Source of the DNA: Leucocoprinus leucothites
Taxonomy: Eukaryota > Basidiomycota > Agaricomycetes > Agaricales > Agaricaceae
DNA: 64,000 bases
Assembly (NCBI GenBank): GCA_013368445.1
Contig: JAACJO010000001.1
Span: 62,001-126,000 of the forward strand
Direction: 5' to 3'
Below are positions 1 through 13,129 of the stretch, in pieces. The position numbers and the translations under genes were made by a program. Within the stretch, counting starts at the first letter, position 1, and each line of letters begins with the position of its first letter. Below the pieces are notes generated by a model. That model did no database searches. It was not told where the DNA came from and saw only the letters and a list, made by a program, of their open reading frames with translations.

Positions 1-1990
1 GTTATGACCAGGGGAAACATACGGCGTCGTTGGTATCTGAAATTGGAGCAACCTTGCTCGCTCGTCAGATATACTCGACTCAGGTTTCCTGGAATAACAG
101 CAGCACAGTAATCGAAGGAAAGAGGAGAGCATTCCGAAAAGCTAGGCTAAGGACTGCATAAGTTGGAGCTAGCTCGCTTGAGATTCCGTTGAAAGTTTGG
201 ATGTTCGTGGCTGCTCCGCCTATTTGTCACTAGGCTGAAGAACAAACAAATACACTCCAGCGTTTCCAACAATCATGACGTCTTCCATGATGTTCCTGGA
301 TTCGATTCATTATCTATGCCCTCACAAGCATCCTTGAGGCGTGGCTGCAGACCAGCAATGCTGCAGAGAGTCATGCTGCAGAGAGTCAGGCTCGTGTTAC
401 CACTACTCATTATGCATTACTGCTCGGCCGTTGCCCCTCTGGCCCGCTTCTGTGCCTCCCGTCAGTTCTTCAAGTTTCACCACACTAGAAAAGTGCCTAT
501 TCTCGTTACGCTTCTTTCCCCCTTGCATCAATCTACTAGCCATTGTTATGTGGCTTGTGCCGCTTTCTCTTCGGCTTATGCCTATGCGTCACCTGTTCCG
601 CCACAATTCATATTCAAACGCCTCTAAAGTACCCAATATGCCTAACTCAATTGCGCGATGACAAATTATCTTGACACTACGGCATTTAGGTTAGGGACAT
701 GTATCGGCAGTTGTCTTCCATTCAATCTCTGTCCCGAGCGCCGACTACAATGAATTGCTAGACCTCATCCATTCTCAGGGGTAGTCCCCTAGTGTGGCAG
801 CCCAAAGTAGTGGAGATCATGACTCCCAATGCTGCTGGGAAGAGACTTGTTGAGAGTAGGGAGTTTCAGCTACACGTGTTACTTACGCTTTCTCCCAGTG
901 ACCTAAAATCGTAGCATCTTTGAGCTATCTGCGGCTTCTTCAGTTCTCGCCTTCTGTCGTTGGAATAAAGCCATAGTCAAGCTAGCCGAAGGGTCCAAGC
1001 GACGATGTCGCGGATCGAGGCTCTTTCAACGTGCCTTGGAGCCCGCCATCACTTTCAACACCGCCCCAATAACGAAACTGCCAAGGAATGACACAGTCAG
1101 CGATGTTAAGAGGGAGGGCCGACCATCGCACCAAGTTTAATAGCCACAATTGCCTCACGTTATAATGTGAAATAGTACCTTCAACGTCATGCATGCAGTG
1201 GGGGGCCTATAGTAGCGGACGTCGTATCTTTGGCACTCCCCGTACCGTTCAATATCTCATGTTCAATCACCATGCGGAACAGACAGCTCATAAAGAAAAC
1301 GTTCACCCCAGCCACATGACACGGGTTCCATGAGGTCCAATTCCATAATATGTCTTCATGAGGACGCCTCTGACCAAATTGGTAAGGTCTCTTCTCCTTT
1401 AGCTTCGGTTGATATCAGGCCGTTCAATCGCAAATCACCAGGACCGTGAACCCATGTTTTCTCAGGGCCACCATCAGCCTTTGAAATTCTGAGCTTCGAT
1501 ATCAGATGTGGGCACTTTGCATCTCGGTGCTCCGCTGATGCTGTGCGAAGGTTTCCTCGATACTCTCTGGACCTAGTCACCCTTGAATGACTCATCGAGG
1601 AATGGAGGGATCTTCTTCGTTAGCAACGGAATTGACGGTCTAGTCATCATCAGTCAATCCACACAGCTTTGCTTTGATGCGGTCTTGTCCAACTGTCAAT
1701 ATACCACTTCTACTTTTGTAAACTTGTATCAGAGACCCAATAAGTCTCAAATGAGATATCATATCAGTGATCGTCTGCACTAAAGTAGCCGGATGGATCG
1801 ACTGTGTAATAAAGACACAATTGTTGAATTGTCTGGATTGTCAAAATTTCTACTACACACAATTTCATGATTCGGGGTAAACGCATACTATGAAAGGTAT
1901 AATGGCGGGGAATTTAAGACATTAAGGTATAGGTAGAACAACATCATTTAAAATACGCTTTCCAAGCCCTATATGTCATAATCGCAAAAC
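1..1990. other. No recognisable gene
   Basis: I see no gene I can support here. Open frames are short, lack convincing splice-joined continuations and resemble no family I know. The last part (about 1800-1990) is the 3' flank of the minus-strand GATA gene. Confidence 0.5.
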
Positions 1991-3190
1991 CTATGGAGAC
2001 TTCGAAACAGAAGTAGAGGCGTGCTTGGTGCGGGGCTTGATCTTCTTTCGCTTCAAGGACAACGGCCTGTCCTTTCCACGAAGTCGCGCGTAGACGCCGC
2101 ATGCATTGCATAGCTGAGCTCCGGTCTTGCTCCTGCGCCAGACCGAAGTTCGGTGAGTATGACAGTGGCTGCACTCGGGACCGTTATAATTTTGGTCCTC
2201 CTCCTCACTCTCGTCGTCCTCTTGATCGGCGTCAATGAGCTCCTTCGGACGATGCCGATGCCTTTGCTGAAGGTAGAGACCACAAGCATTGCACAATGGC
2301 TTCAGCGTGGTGGGCTCTCGACGCCAAAGGGGGGTGGTGGTCGCACTGCAGTGAGAACATTTCTTTCCACTGGCAGACCCATCGACGCTTCCTCTTCTAG
2401 AAGAAGGCGGCGAAGCACTGTGAGGGGATAGCTTTCGGGAAGTCACAGACGGGGATGGAGAAGGCGAGGAGATGGGTGACATTTCATAACCTCGGGTTGG
2501 CTGAATCGGTGGGAGTTCAGCAGCCACAGAGTAAGCAGGCGAGTTCGTCGTGCTGGTGAGCAAAAGGTTGTCGATATCGGGGGTGGAGAACTGGGCGACG
2601 CGTAAGTCACCATTTGCCCAATGCGTGCTGTCGCTGGACCGCACGGATTCCATTACGTGCGAGTCCGTATTCCCGGTCCAATGATTCCACCCTTGGGTTG
2701 TAGGGTGGCCAAACTGACGGAAGTGAGAGCCTTGATATATTTCACCAGATGGACCGGCAGGAGGAAGTGAAGGAGTAGGGATGGAATGCGGAGAGTGAGA
2801 GGACAGGGAGGGTGATGGCCACTCGTAAGTACTTCGCTCAGAAGAAGCGTAGTAATTTTGGCTTCGGCTATTGACCCCCTGCGAGCTTGAGGGGAACACG
2901 TTGGGTTGGTTGATTGCTTTCGGCAGGTCGTTCACGAAACCGTTAGCGGTACTAGCCACATAGCGCGCTTGACCGCCATTGTCTACAAATTGGAATGAGA
3001 ACGCATTCAACGCGGCGGGGCGATCTAAGCGCGTACCTTGCCAGTTGTTCGTATAGTCTAACGAATGGTCCAGCTGAGAAGGCACGGAGGAAGGATACGA
3101 GACGGGGCTCGGGGTATGCATGGGCTGTTGTTGCCTATTGTTGAAGTTGTTGTACATGAAATGTTGCGAGGGATAAGCTGTAGCTAGCAT
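1991..3190 (-). CDS. GATA-type transcription factor with two zinc fingers
   Basis: Single-exon gene of 399 aa, probably a nuclear sequence-specific regulator binding GATA motifs. The frame opens with GTG at 3196, but the first ATG is at 3190 and I take that as the start. Two GATA fingers sit near the C-terminus. The first is C-x2-C-x18-C-x2-C with the TPLWRRE core and ends CNACGLYLQQR. The second is C-x2-C-x17-C-x2-C with TSVWRRS and CNACGVYARLRGKDRP, followed by a basic tail (KRKKIKPR). An acidic linker (DQEDDESEEED) separates them. The N-terminal 260 residues are low-complexity and rich in Ser, Pro, Gln and Asn, as is usual for fungal regulators. Paired GATA fingers are known from siderophore regulators, but the spacing and the longer first loop do not let me assign that role. 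No intron is needed. The regulated pathway is unknown. Confidence 0.9.
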   Translation of the reverse strand: MLATAYPSQHFMYNNFNNRQQQPMHTPSPVSYPSSVPSQLDHSLDYTNNWQGTRLDRPAALNAFSFQFVDNGGQARYVASTANGFVNDLPKAINQPNVFPSSSQGVNSRSQNYYASSERSTYEWPSPSLSSHSPHSIPTPSLPPAGPSGEIYQGSHFRQFGHPTTQGWNHWTGNTDSHVMESVRSSDSTHWANGDLRVAQFSTPDIDNLLLTSTTNSPAYSVAAELPPIQPTRGYEMSPISSPSPSPSVTSRKLSPHSASPPSSRRGSVDGSASGKKCSHCSATTTPLWRREPTTLKPLCNACGLYLQQRHRHRPKELIDADQEDDESEEEDQNYNGPECSHCHTHRTSVWRRSKTGAQLCNACGVYARLRGKDRPLSLKRKKIKPRTKHASTSVSKSP

Positions 3191-5730
3191 TGTCACGGAA
3201 AGGATGAGCTTGTGCAGAGGGACATTTGACAGAGCCTTATATACTTACTCGAGTCAGATGGCAGTACTCGAAATACGGAAATATCTCGAGATCGTATAGG
3301 GAGCAAACTGGATCTGTTGGAAATTGACGTCGGATCCAAGCAAGCTCGGTCTTTCGACAGGTAAGGAGAGTCGGGTAGGAGAGATTCCCAGTAACTGCGC
3401 GGTCAAAGGCAGAAACAAGTGGTTTGGTTGAAATTGAGCGCCAGCAACCAATGGCCTTATCTGCCATGAATCTGTGAACCATTCCCGGCCGGAAGGGGTG
3501 GGCCACTTCGACCCCAACGAGATTGATGAGATTCGAGGCAAAGCAGACCATCCTAATTTAGATATTGACGTACTTGATTCTCCCACCGCACCTATAAACC
3601 GACTCGCTCGGAATAATTCTCTTTTAAACTTCCCCAAACAGGACATGGTTGATGACAAAGCAAGCTTTCCCAACGGTCCAAAATGGAGAAAATGAAATAC
3701 TCTGTGCTTTCTTCTTCGATGAACTGGAGGCTCCCAGAGCATATTCTGGAGTGTTTTTCCTTCCCCACTGGGCCCTTGTTCTGGGTAAAGAGAATCGCCA
3801 CCACCAGGCTCGGACGGCTATGCGAACCGAATAACCCAACAAACAGAACTGGCATCCTAACAACAAACATCATTCACCGGAAACGTGGGGACAAACTAGC
3901 ACCTCGTGTTCGTCAACCCTAACTCAGCCGGTCGGCATCCCGAAATGGATCCTTCCGAGTGGTATGGTGGAGCCTCGAAAATCCTTCCTTCAATTGTAGT
4001 CCCTCGCCCCTTGTCCCGCGACAAAAAATCGTACACGCTGGCGAGTGACTTCCGTGTGTTATACATTTGTTCCTGTCCGACCTTCGTACGACCACCTCTG
4101 TGTGTCCCTCCTTTGTATCGTAGTCCTGATTTACGCACTTCGTTGTTCCGAATATTGAAAAACATATTTGACCTCCAAGAGAATGATTCAGCTCCATTGA
4201 TTTGATCGCGTTCAAATGGTGACCTATGGTGACAGATCCAATTTGCCAAGACATTTTCGGCTTGCGAAGGCGGGACCAAAAAAAAAAACGGAAAGTTTCG
4301 GTTAAAGGCCACACATTCGAGTCAAGGTTCTACCATGCCTTTGCAACCTCTAACAGTTGGTGGCAGTCATTCTTGACGTGACATGGACAGTACCGTTGTC
4401 CTTGAAACCTCAGCTCCATAGATGAGGGCACTCTTTTGGGATGTCCTCCAATGTCTCAGGGATCCAGTTGAGGCAAAGTGCTCCGAAATCTGTCAAGAGT
4501 CTGGAGAGAGGTCAAATTGACAGCGGGGTATGAAAGCCGAGATAACGACGGAATATTGATACATTCCGAAAGAATCTCATCCAAACATCATCCACCATAT
4601 GTGCCAATTTGGAATTCAGAAAACAAACTCACTTCATCTATCCGGTTTTGTATCCCGGTAGAAGATTGTTGACGAAAAAAAAAAGCTGGAATGCCGAAAA
4701 CTTCAGCATTCGTGGTTTCCGCACCTTGATTCCATCAGCATTAGGAAGGTCAGTCATTTCTGAAAGGCCACCGCACGTCCTACATTGGTTAATCCGGTGT
4801 TATAAAATATTACCATTTTGAGAGGATCAGAGATAGTATGTCAGGTTCGAACCACTGCCTCAAGTTGACATATTTACTAAATGCTCAGTTTTGTGGTGAA
4901 TTCAAATGATTCCTTATTTTAAATGCAACTGTGGACGGCGGTGCAGAAAGAGTTTCACGATCCCTTGACTCCCAATGTCCTTCGAGAGGAAGGTCGCCAA
5001 GTCTACAACTACACAGCCTAGAATTTCCCTTGCATTTACTAACTTTCTTCTAATGATTTGCAGGGCCATGATACCACGCTTTTTCATGGCTGATGGCTGT
5101 CCCCTCTCTCATCCGCTGGTGGTTCGTGTTGTTGTTGCATCCCAATGTTCATTAGGAGATTACAGTACAATTAGGCTCCGTCCTGAGCGACTGTAAAACC
5201 ACCCAGGGAATTGCGTATCCCACTACTTACTCGAGCGCTCTCTCTCTCTCTTTACAAGGCCAAGTTTGATTAAACGGGAAAGTTGTTGATTAGAGGACCC
5301 TTAGTGTGCCAAAATTAGAAGATGCGGCTTCCTTCGGGCAGAAACTGAACGAACCGCATGACAGAATTTGATGGCGTACATAATTCTCATTTGCTTGGCT
5401 AGTCTGATCCAATTCTGGAGGGCATGGAGAAGACTCCCGGCTGAGGCAAGAAATGGCTTGACATTGTGGAAACTTTAGCGCACGGACCGCCTTCCTCGTC
5501 GTGTCAGATAGCTTAAGACTTGCTTTCAATGCTGCCAATGTTCGTTATTTGAGAATTGAATATCGTCTGCCACGTGTCAAATGTAGCGTGACGTGTCACG
5601 TTTATATGTAGTGGGTTTGTGGTACACTCTTCGTCGTCGACATGAACGTTTGAACAATACTCACCCGTTTCTCCTTCGTTATATCGTCTTGCCGCTTGGA
5701 ACCATCTGTTCGGAGTAGTATATCCTCGAC
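3191..5730. other. Intergenic region between divergent GATA and LNP1 genes
   Basis: About 2.5 kb between two divergently transcribed genes. Overlapping open frames occur on both strands around 3240-4310, but none shows a recognisable domain, so they are probably chance or 5' UTR. A TATATA-containing stretch lies near 3238-3243, just upstream of the GATA start. A CT-dinucleotide run is at about 5240-5253. Confidence 0.45.
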
Positions 5731-7039
5731 ATGTCTTTTCTCAAGCGTATATTTTCCAAGGCAAGTTTCCTTCTGAGCTGTGCGCCGTCCTTTGACCTGT
5801 CTCTATTTTATAGAAAAAAGAGGAGGATTTTGAGACCATTCTTTCATCATTGGTCAACGATATACAAAAGCGACAAATCAAACTTTCCGACATTCGTTTG
5901 CGCGAGAAACGCTCTACTCTACTAGCAACCATCTACACTCTCCTTGCCTGGTTTATCTATACCAGCCTCTGGTATTTGAACGTGTTACCTTCGATTTTTC
6001 AACCTACTGCGGGTCGACATGCCGTAGCAGAAAGAGTAGTACGAGGTCTGCCGGTGTTCGTTGGACCAACCTTGTGAAGTTCATTGCTTGATGTTCAATC
6101 CGTTTATCAAATTTGACTAAACTCACCCAGAATACTGTTCACCCGTCGTATTGTGCAGGTCTGGTACACACGAAAGGCTGATGCGGAAGGTAGCTCTGCA
6201 TATCCCCTACATTGCCAATCTGACACTTTAAACAGAAAAGACTTTACAAAATCTCATGAAACAACGCCGCACCAAAGTAGATGAAATCAAGAAAAAGACG
6301 AACTTTGACTCCATGGTCAAACTGTTCCAGGAATACGATGAACCTCCTCCAGGTGCCACACCGCTCAGAAGACGCCTTATAGCAAACCAAACTCCCGTCA
6401 CTCCTCGACGTCAAGGCGCACCTCCAGGCAACTTCCAATCCCCAGTTCCGCCTACCCTTCGAGCTCAGCTCACTCGTATGTTAGGCCAATCTATTGTTGA
6501 GACCCTTGATTCACTCACTGCCCTCAGCTGTACCGAGCCCTTTCCCCATGGCCCCTCCCCGTAAGCAGTGGTACGATAAAGTTGCCGATGCACTTCTAGG
6601 AGATGACGACCATGACATCGGATCTCCAAGCTCGAGGTATGCTTTAATATGCGAGACGTGTTTCACCCATAATGGACTAGTCAAAGAATCTATGTGGGAG
6701 GATGCTCGTAAGTGGTGGTCACTTGAACACATTAGTTTCGAACGCTCATTCATCCCGAACGTAGAGTTCATTTGCCGCAATCCTAGTTGTAACCACTTCA
6801 ATCGGTCTGCTCGCTCTAAACGAGAAACTCCGAACACCAACACTTCACCCCACCCCAACCTCTCCCCTCCATCGATTACTCCATCGCTCTCCCAACGGTC
6901 AGATCGACATTCACCTCAAGCCACTCCTTCTCCCGCGCATACTTCCTCCTTGTCTGATGAATCGCCCGCCCATGACTCAGACCCTGATGCACCTACCGTC
7001 GATTCCATAGACGCCGGTCAGATGGAAGTCGATTCGTGA
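5731..7039 (+). CDS. LNP1: Lunapark-family ER three-way-junction protein
   Basis: Six inferred exons (5731-5760, 5814-6073, 6131-6189, 6236-6475, 6528-6707, 6765-7039) give a continuous 347-aa protein. Lunapark is an ER membrane protein that stabilises three-way tubule junctions. The N-terminus MSFLKRIFSK joins to KKEEDFETIL. The family hallmark QIKLSDIRLREKR follows, then two hydrophobic segments (LLATIYTLLAWFIYTSLWYL, and after PSIF a second around VRGLPVFVGPTLILF). Next come the RRIVQVWYTRKADAEEKTLQ helix and a Pro-rich linker. The Lunapark zinc-binding domain has YALICETCFTHNGLVKE (C-x2-C) followed by FICRNPSCNHFN. The tail is Ser/Pro-rich and acidic. The first intron (5761-5813) starts gcaagt, a GC-AG intron. 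The fifth intron (57 bp) is a multiple of three and open, so it is easily missed. Its removal joins WEDA to QFICR, which fits the family. Confidence in identity is high; exact exon edges are inferred. Confidence 0.93.
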
Positions 7040-10000
7040 TTCCGCCTATGATTACACTGCCTCATTACATGTAACAACTGGAGCAATCAGATTATCGTTC
7101 TCTTCATACTTTACCCGATTGTTCACTGCCCACGAGTTATCTTTTCAGCGTTCAAGCGAGCTTGACCGTATGCCATCACCAGGGAATTCCTGAATTGTCA
7201 TGACAGTCTTGCCTAAACGCCGGTCATATCGCGGCCATCACAGAATCGCACATAGGTCGATCCAAGGCGATCCTGACCAACGAGGCGATGGTACCTTAAC
7301 CATAAACGACTGTTGTGCAACCGCTAAAGCCCCCGCCGAGGCTGTCTCCGAGGCACCGTTGGAAGTTCGCATCAAAGACTTGAACTGATGGTGACCTCTA
7401 TTTGGTCCATTATCGAATGGAGCTCTCAGGGCCATTACTGGGTCACAAGCGCAAGACTTGCTCATCAAGTAGTAGGGCCATTACAATACATTGCCCGGAC
7501 CGCTGGGACCCTTCAAATGACTTCCATTACGGGGTTTTCATGCTCGAGGCGCTGGTGGGCGAGTTCCAAGCTTTGCACGTAATTCCGCGCTGAATATTTT
7601 GGGAAAGTGCTCTGTTAGTTTGAAACATTGATCACGTCTCCTGAGAAGTGTCGTAGTCGGAACCGATACGCAAGTGGGCCTGATGTCCTGCCACACTCAA
7701 CATCAGTCAAATGGTGGATCCACAACCCGGGGCGCAACCAGCCAAGCCTCAGTCACAGCCATCTGGGAAGCCAGTGTACTACGCTGAAGTCCGCCGGACA
7801 GGGAGACCCTGACCGGTACCCGAGCTATGCCCAAGTCAGAGGGTACAATGATTTTGGGAGCTTCAAGGTCAGAGGAGATCGGTAGTGCGCTAAAGGATCG
7901 CAACGATATGTCAAAATGCCATCGTTGCCACATTACCTCGCACAAATAACATGACGCTTCAAGATTCTGTCGTGAGAAACACTGCATTTTGAGTATTCCT
8001 TGCGAGCCGACCCACAGTCAAGAGTGTCTATTATCCTATCGGTTGTTGTGTATGGCTACGCACAAATAGCGCTTAACTGCCGCGAGCGTCAGACGCTTCT
8101 GGAAGGCTGATTAATTACTAGCGGCGGTGTATTTTGATCTGAAAAAAACTTGGACTCTTCTGAGTTTTGAGGGTCTCAGTTGCGTCGAAAATGAGTAACC
8201 ATTATCCGCATCACTCATCATAAGGAATTGATTGTGTCGTTGCGTCGTGATTAAAATATATTGGGCTGTGAGGATGCTGAGATGCTCGGACTACCGGCTG
8301 TGTGTTGAGGATACGATCATAACCTAAAAGCGACGACAGGTGATGGTCATGTCCTTCCCATTTATGCAAAGAGAAGACACACCCGATTTAGACGGTGTGG
8401 CTTGATTTCTTCTGGTGAGCGCTCACCAGTCACCCTAGGGAATTTGTGAGTACCTGCCACGACTCGCGGTTAGAAATTAAGACAAGTGGGCAACAATGCA
8501 TTGGCGTGTTGCATAGGCTGCTAGAAATATAAGATAATTAGGTCTCAACTGTCGTTCACACCCGGACTATGATCAGGTAGACAGAGCGAATGTGCTTTAA
8601 CGCACTTCGGTAAATACCTGGGCGCACTGATGAGAGCACAGGACATCAAAAACTAGTAATTGGAGTTTCACAGTGAATGACAGATAGATTGGAGCAAGGG
8701 AAAGCGCCATATTCGGCCCACGTATGTGGCGGGTGCAGCTACCAGAAGCTTGTCAGTTTCCCATGCGACCTACATTGTATCAATGACAGTTTGACATCAG
8801 GACGGATAGTTATTTTTACGATTATGGATGCGTCCAAGGTTCTGCCAGGCCGTTTCAACCGCGTGCTCATATTCAATGGGCGAGAAAAATCCTTATACAG
8901 GAAGCCGCGCAGATGGAGCCTACCCGAGATGTCCCAACCGTTCATCAGCGCCAAATTTGAGTCGCTTGAACTGAATGTTCTGACTTTTCGAGGATAATAA
9001 CCTACAACCCCCAGGGTTCACAAGGGAGACTGAGAATTGAGCGAGCAGAAGAACGTGGAGACGTGCCGGAGTCCTGGGACTACCCCATGGCGAGTGGGAA
9101 GCAGGACTCAGAGCTCACAATCCTGGTCTGACGTCGCCTCTGACCCAAAGACCTTCATCACTCTGGTCACTTATACATAGAATTTCTAGAATTTCTGTAC
9201 GATATCTCGCACGAGTTTCGTCTGTTAAAATGAATGGTGCTGAGGTTTCTTTCACCTAAAAGAGCTCGGAAAGCTGTCAGACCCCAACATCCAAGGTCTT
9301 GCTATATATGAGAGAGACTTTCTTGTACCAAGACATTCATTGAAACCACAACACTCAATATTGTTCATATAAGGATAAAGGGGGACCTACTTCCATTTCA
9401 ACCGAGGTCCGACCTGGTCCAATTAGACCGTGTCAATCATGTATCCACTGAACCCCGGAACGACTTCAACTGAATTGCACCCAAAGTCTGATCATAGGCG
9501 CGCCTACCTCACGGTAGTTGCAGGGTGCTCATATGGATCGTGCCTTCTGATTCATCACCAATGATCTAACTGACACGGAACGAAGTGGCTTCCAACAGCA
9601 CAGAATGCTTCTTCACTCGACTCACACATTATGTATGCGAAAACATATCCTGAAAGAACATTCCCCACGGGGTTAAGGGTCTTCAGGTGACCATCTCAAC
9701 AATCATCTATAAATATATATGAGCTCATTAGTCTGTACGGGAGGAGGTAAGAACGGTGATTTGGAGAGAGAGTCACCGCAAGGCCATTAAGCGTGGTGGG
9801 TTGGACCCCAAATTCACCGGTCGGCGCGGGTCCGTCGCGAATCACAAAATGTTGAACAGGCCTTCTCCACACGACTGACTCCAAAAATTCACCCATAGGG
9901 CCCCCCCATAAACAGATGAGGTGCTCAGCGTCTACTACACATGCTGGAGTTGTATCCAAGCCTGTGGTAGACAACTAGATTAAGGAATGATGGGGGAATT

Positions 10001-13000
10001 TAACTCAGAGAACCGATAAACTTGGGTTGTGTTTCCACTTGACAGATGGGACTCAACTTAATGAGACTGTGAAACGGGAGTCCGTGCCACCCCCTCCAGC
10101 AACCGACTCCATCTGCTTTTGGCCCCTTCAGGTAGGAGTCTCCTTACATGGAAATTACCTAACTCGAGCTGCTGTGCGTAAATGCTTTCACGATCCATTT
10201 GACCCATACTTGCACAGACATACTATCTTTATTATTTTGCTCTCCTCCAGATCAGTCGGAAGACTTGTCTTTCCGTGTCCAATGTCCAACTCACGACCGA
10301 GTCTGTCCGTCCATCATGCAACTAAGCAAGAGTTACATCACGTATACTAGATCTGGAACCCACACGAGCGTTAATCAGGAATTGATTTCATTGAGATCAA
10401 GCGCTATGGGTCACTTTCTTAATCCTCTCCTCTGGGACAACGAGGAGAGGAGTCGGACAGCGCAATATCGCTAAGCCTTTTATAAGTGAGATATAGCCGT
10501 GAATGAATGTCTGGTCGACAGTCAAAACCCTTGACTCAGGTAAATACCCAATGAAGAAGAAGCCCTTCCTGTTTTGCAATAATAGACCGAGCACACGAAC
10601 TGGCTTGTTCCACCAAGCCCAAGCCGATTTACGCACACTATTTTCAGTGGGACTTATCTAGTCAATAGATTTGTGATGCATCAAGGAATCCAGTCCTGAC
10701 TCCTGAGCTTCCTGCCGTCACAGCGGGATCACTTCTCAACGAAGATCACCGAACTTTGTAGCCGCTAGCGAGTAGGGCGGCCCTCCGGAGTCGGATTCCC
10801 AAGGGGATAAAAGAGGAAGTATGAGGGGACTGAGAAACCGACGAAATGAGCATTTCATTCCTCGTGTGCTCTGATTGATTTGATTGAATGTTTCTACTTC
10901 GACGTTTGATGGGCGAAATCAGCTGGGTATTCTCCTTGTTGTGGTGATACTAACAGTGATGGCGGGCAGGTGTGATCGTAGCAGCTCGAAACATAGATGA
11001 TGAAATGTTCATATGCAGGGACTCAAAGTTGATGTTTTCTAGATGCAAAAGGTCAGGATCCAGTGTTCTCTCTATAGGAGCGGCGCGGCACCATGCGGGG
11101 CTTCCCGCTGCCAAATATATGATTGAATGAGCGTCAGGTTCCAAGCAGAGTCGAGACGGCCGAGAGTCAATGCGCAGCAAGGTTTTTAAAGTGACGGACG
11201 GCTCCTCCGCGCCTAGGGGCGTATGGGTCTGCGGATTGAATCAATGCCACAATGCTGGTAAATTGGCAAAGTCCACCGAGCTAAAAGCTGTACAGCCTTG
11301 GGCGATCCTTCATTGGGGCGAGCATCATCAATACATCATGCATCGTGTTTGCAGGGTCTGCTGATGCAATCATGTGTGCTTGTTTTCGGAAACTGTGCGG
11401 GAGATGAACGTCAAGGTTTACGTGACTCAAGTCGATGACCACGGCAATTTAGGTGGACTAGCAGGCTGGCTCGTGGCTCCTGAGAATGACCGGCAGTCAA
11501 GCACCTCCATTCTTCGGTGATTGAAGAGGTCATTTTGGCGTTTTGGTAGGCAGAAATTTTCCACGATGCTCATAACTCGACAAGCGATGAAGGTTATGGG
11601 TATGGAAAGGTAGGAAAGGTTATTCTAGAGATGAATGGTGCAGACGAGCGCTATGCTCACTTGATCGTGTAGCAGAGCGCGCTCTCCGCTGCGTTGATAA
11701 AAAATATTTCATATTTCGTCGTCGCATTCGATAGGCTGATCTGGAGTCCTAGCTAAAAAGAAGCATCAGCCGCAGAGCTGAAGATGCACCTCCAGGAAGT
11801 CATATATATATCGGACCACAAGGATTAATTACAACGATAATATAGGAACAATGTTGCCACGGCTATCATCTGTAGGCAGTCACGGGCTCGTGGCAGCACT
11901 GTTGACATGGGAGTCTTTCCAAAGAACTAGATCAGTCGTTGTTCTGCATGTCTTCATGCAAACCATGAGACGATAATCTGGATCTAGTAAACCATATCGT
12001 CCAGGCTCTAACAATGATTTCAAGAATGTATTCTACTCGAAAGAGAACATTTTATGGTGGCACTTCACCGATCACCAATCGCTTACCGAAACGGGGGGAA
12101 CGTAGGAAGATGATGAAACATATTGGAGCAGGTGTTGGATCCGATGTGGTCGCTAGACGTATGTGAAGATTATCGTAGGGAGAACAAACCTGAATACTGA
12201 ACGCTTGGTAGTATAGAATGAAAATTTGGCGCGTGGGGAACGTTGTCAGGACTGAGCTCAAGGGCGGGCAGATTTCCGGACCAGCAGAACAGTGTTGAAC
12301 GATAGAGTGCTGAGATAACCCATACTTTCATTCTATGTATTTCCACCAATTGGAAAGCTGTCGATTAGAAGGTGATTCGGGAGTCGACTGTGTCGGGCCC
12401 CATAGAAGGTCGTGATAATAATAAACTTCCATATATGTGTAAATGACTTGTTTGATTGACTTCAAAACAAAATATCATCAGCCAGGGGAAGATGACCACA
12501 GGATGCAGAAGTCACCTGAGTCATCGATAAATGAAAATTTTGAAAGTTCGTGGGTCGGGCTGGTTGTGGTCAGAGTCGGAAAGTTTCATGCACCGTTTCG
12601 AATCGTTGAAGGCTCCAGCTTAAGCCTGAGCACCGGAATAAGACAGTGTATCAGGAAAGAGGTACCATTGTTTGGGGAGTCCAGGTAGCCCTCGATTCGA
12701 GTGTGAAGTTTGAACACAATCGATTCCGCAGCCTGTCAAGGGTCCCGGTCCCCACAAGATGCGGACAGACGCCAGGAGTCAAGCTCCATCGAAAATTGCG
12801 CAGTAAGGGTCTTTTGAAAACGATTGTGGTCCGTCCTCCAGTGTTCTCGAGGGCGCATACCACTTCTGGGATCTATTGTGGGTTCGGATGAGGTTTGATT
12901 CCGACGTATCCGTCGACGCAGGGTTGACCGCCAAACACTCCATTTAACCGAGAGCCAGGGTTTGGCGTCATCACGTGCATGTTCGGAGCCTTTTCGCTGA

Positions 13001-13129
13001 CTCGTTCGACCATAGCGGTCGAGGTGAACTGAGCGCGTCTTGGTGTCTTCCATTGACGTCCGTCGAGTGAGGATGGCCGACAGTCAAATTCCGTCCTTGC
13101 TGGGCGATGGAAAAGGAATCTATCGTGTG
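7040..13129. other. Six-kilobase stretch with no recognisable gene
   Basis: Short open frames occur on both strands (for example 8677-8997 + and 9696-9974 -), but I recognise no domain and find no convincing spliced continuation. I see no tRNA-like cloverleaf, LTR or terminal inverted repeat. A decayed transposable element or non-coding transcripts are possible, but nothing in the bases shows it to me. Confidence 0.45.

Noticed and set aside
3254..3742. 162-codon minus-strand frame upstream of the GATA gene
   Set aside because: Overlaps open frames on the other strand, shows no domain and lies in the likely promoter or 5' UTR.
4836..4855. GGTTCGAACC, possible tRNA T-arm
   Set aside because: Flanks do not pair into a five-base stem, and no acceptor or anticodon arms are found.
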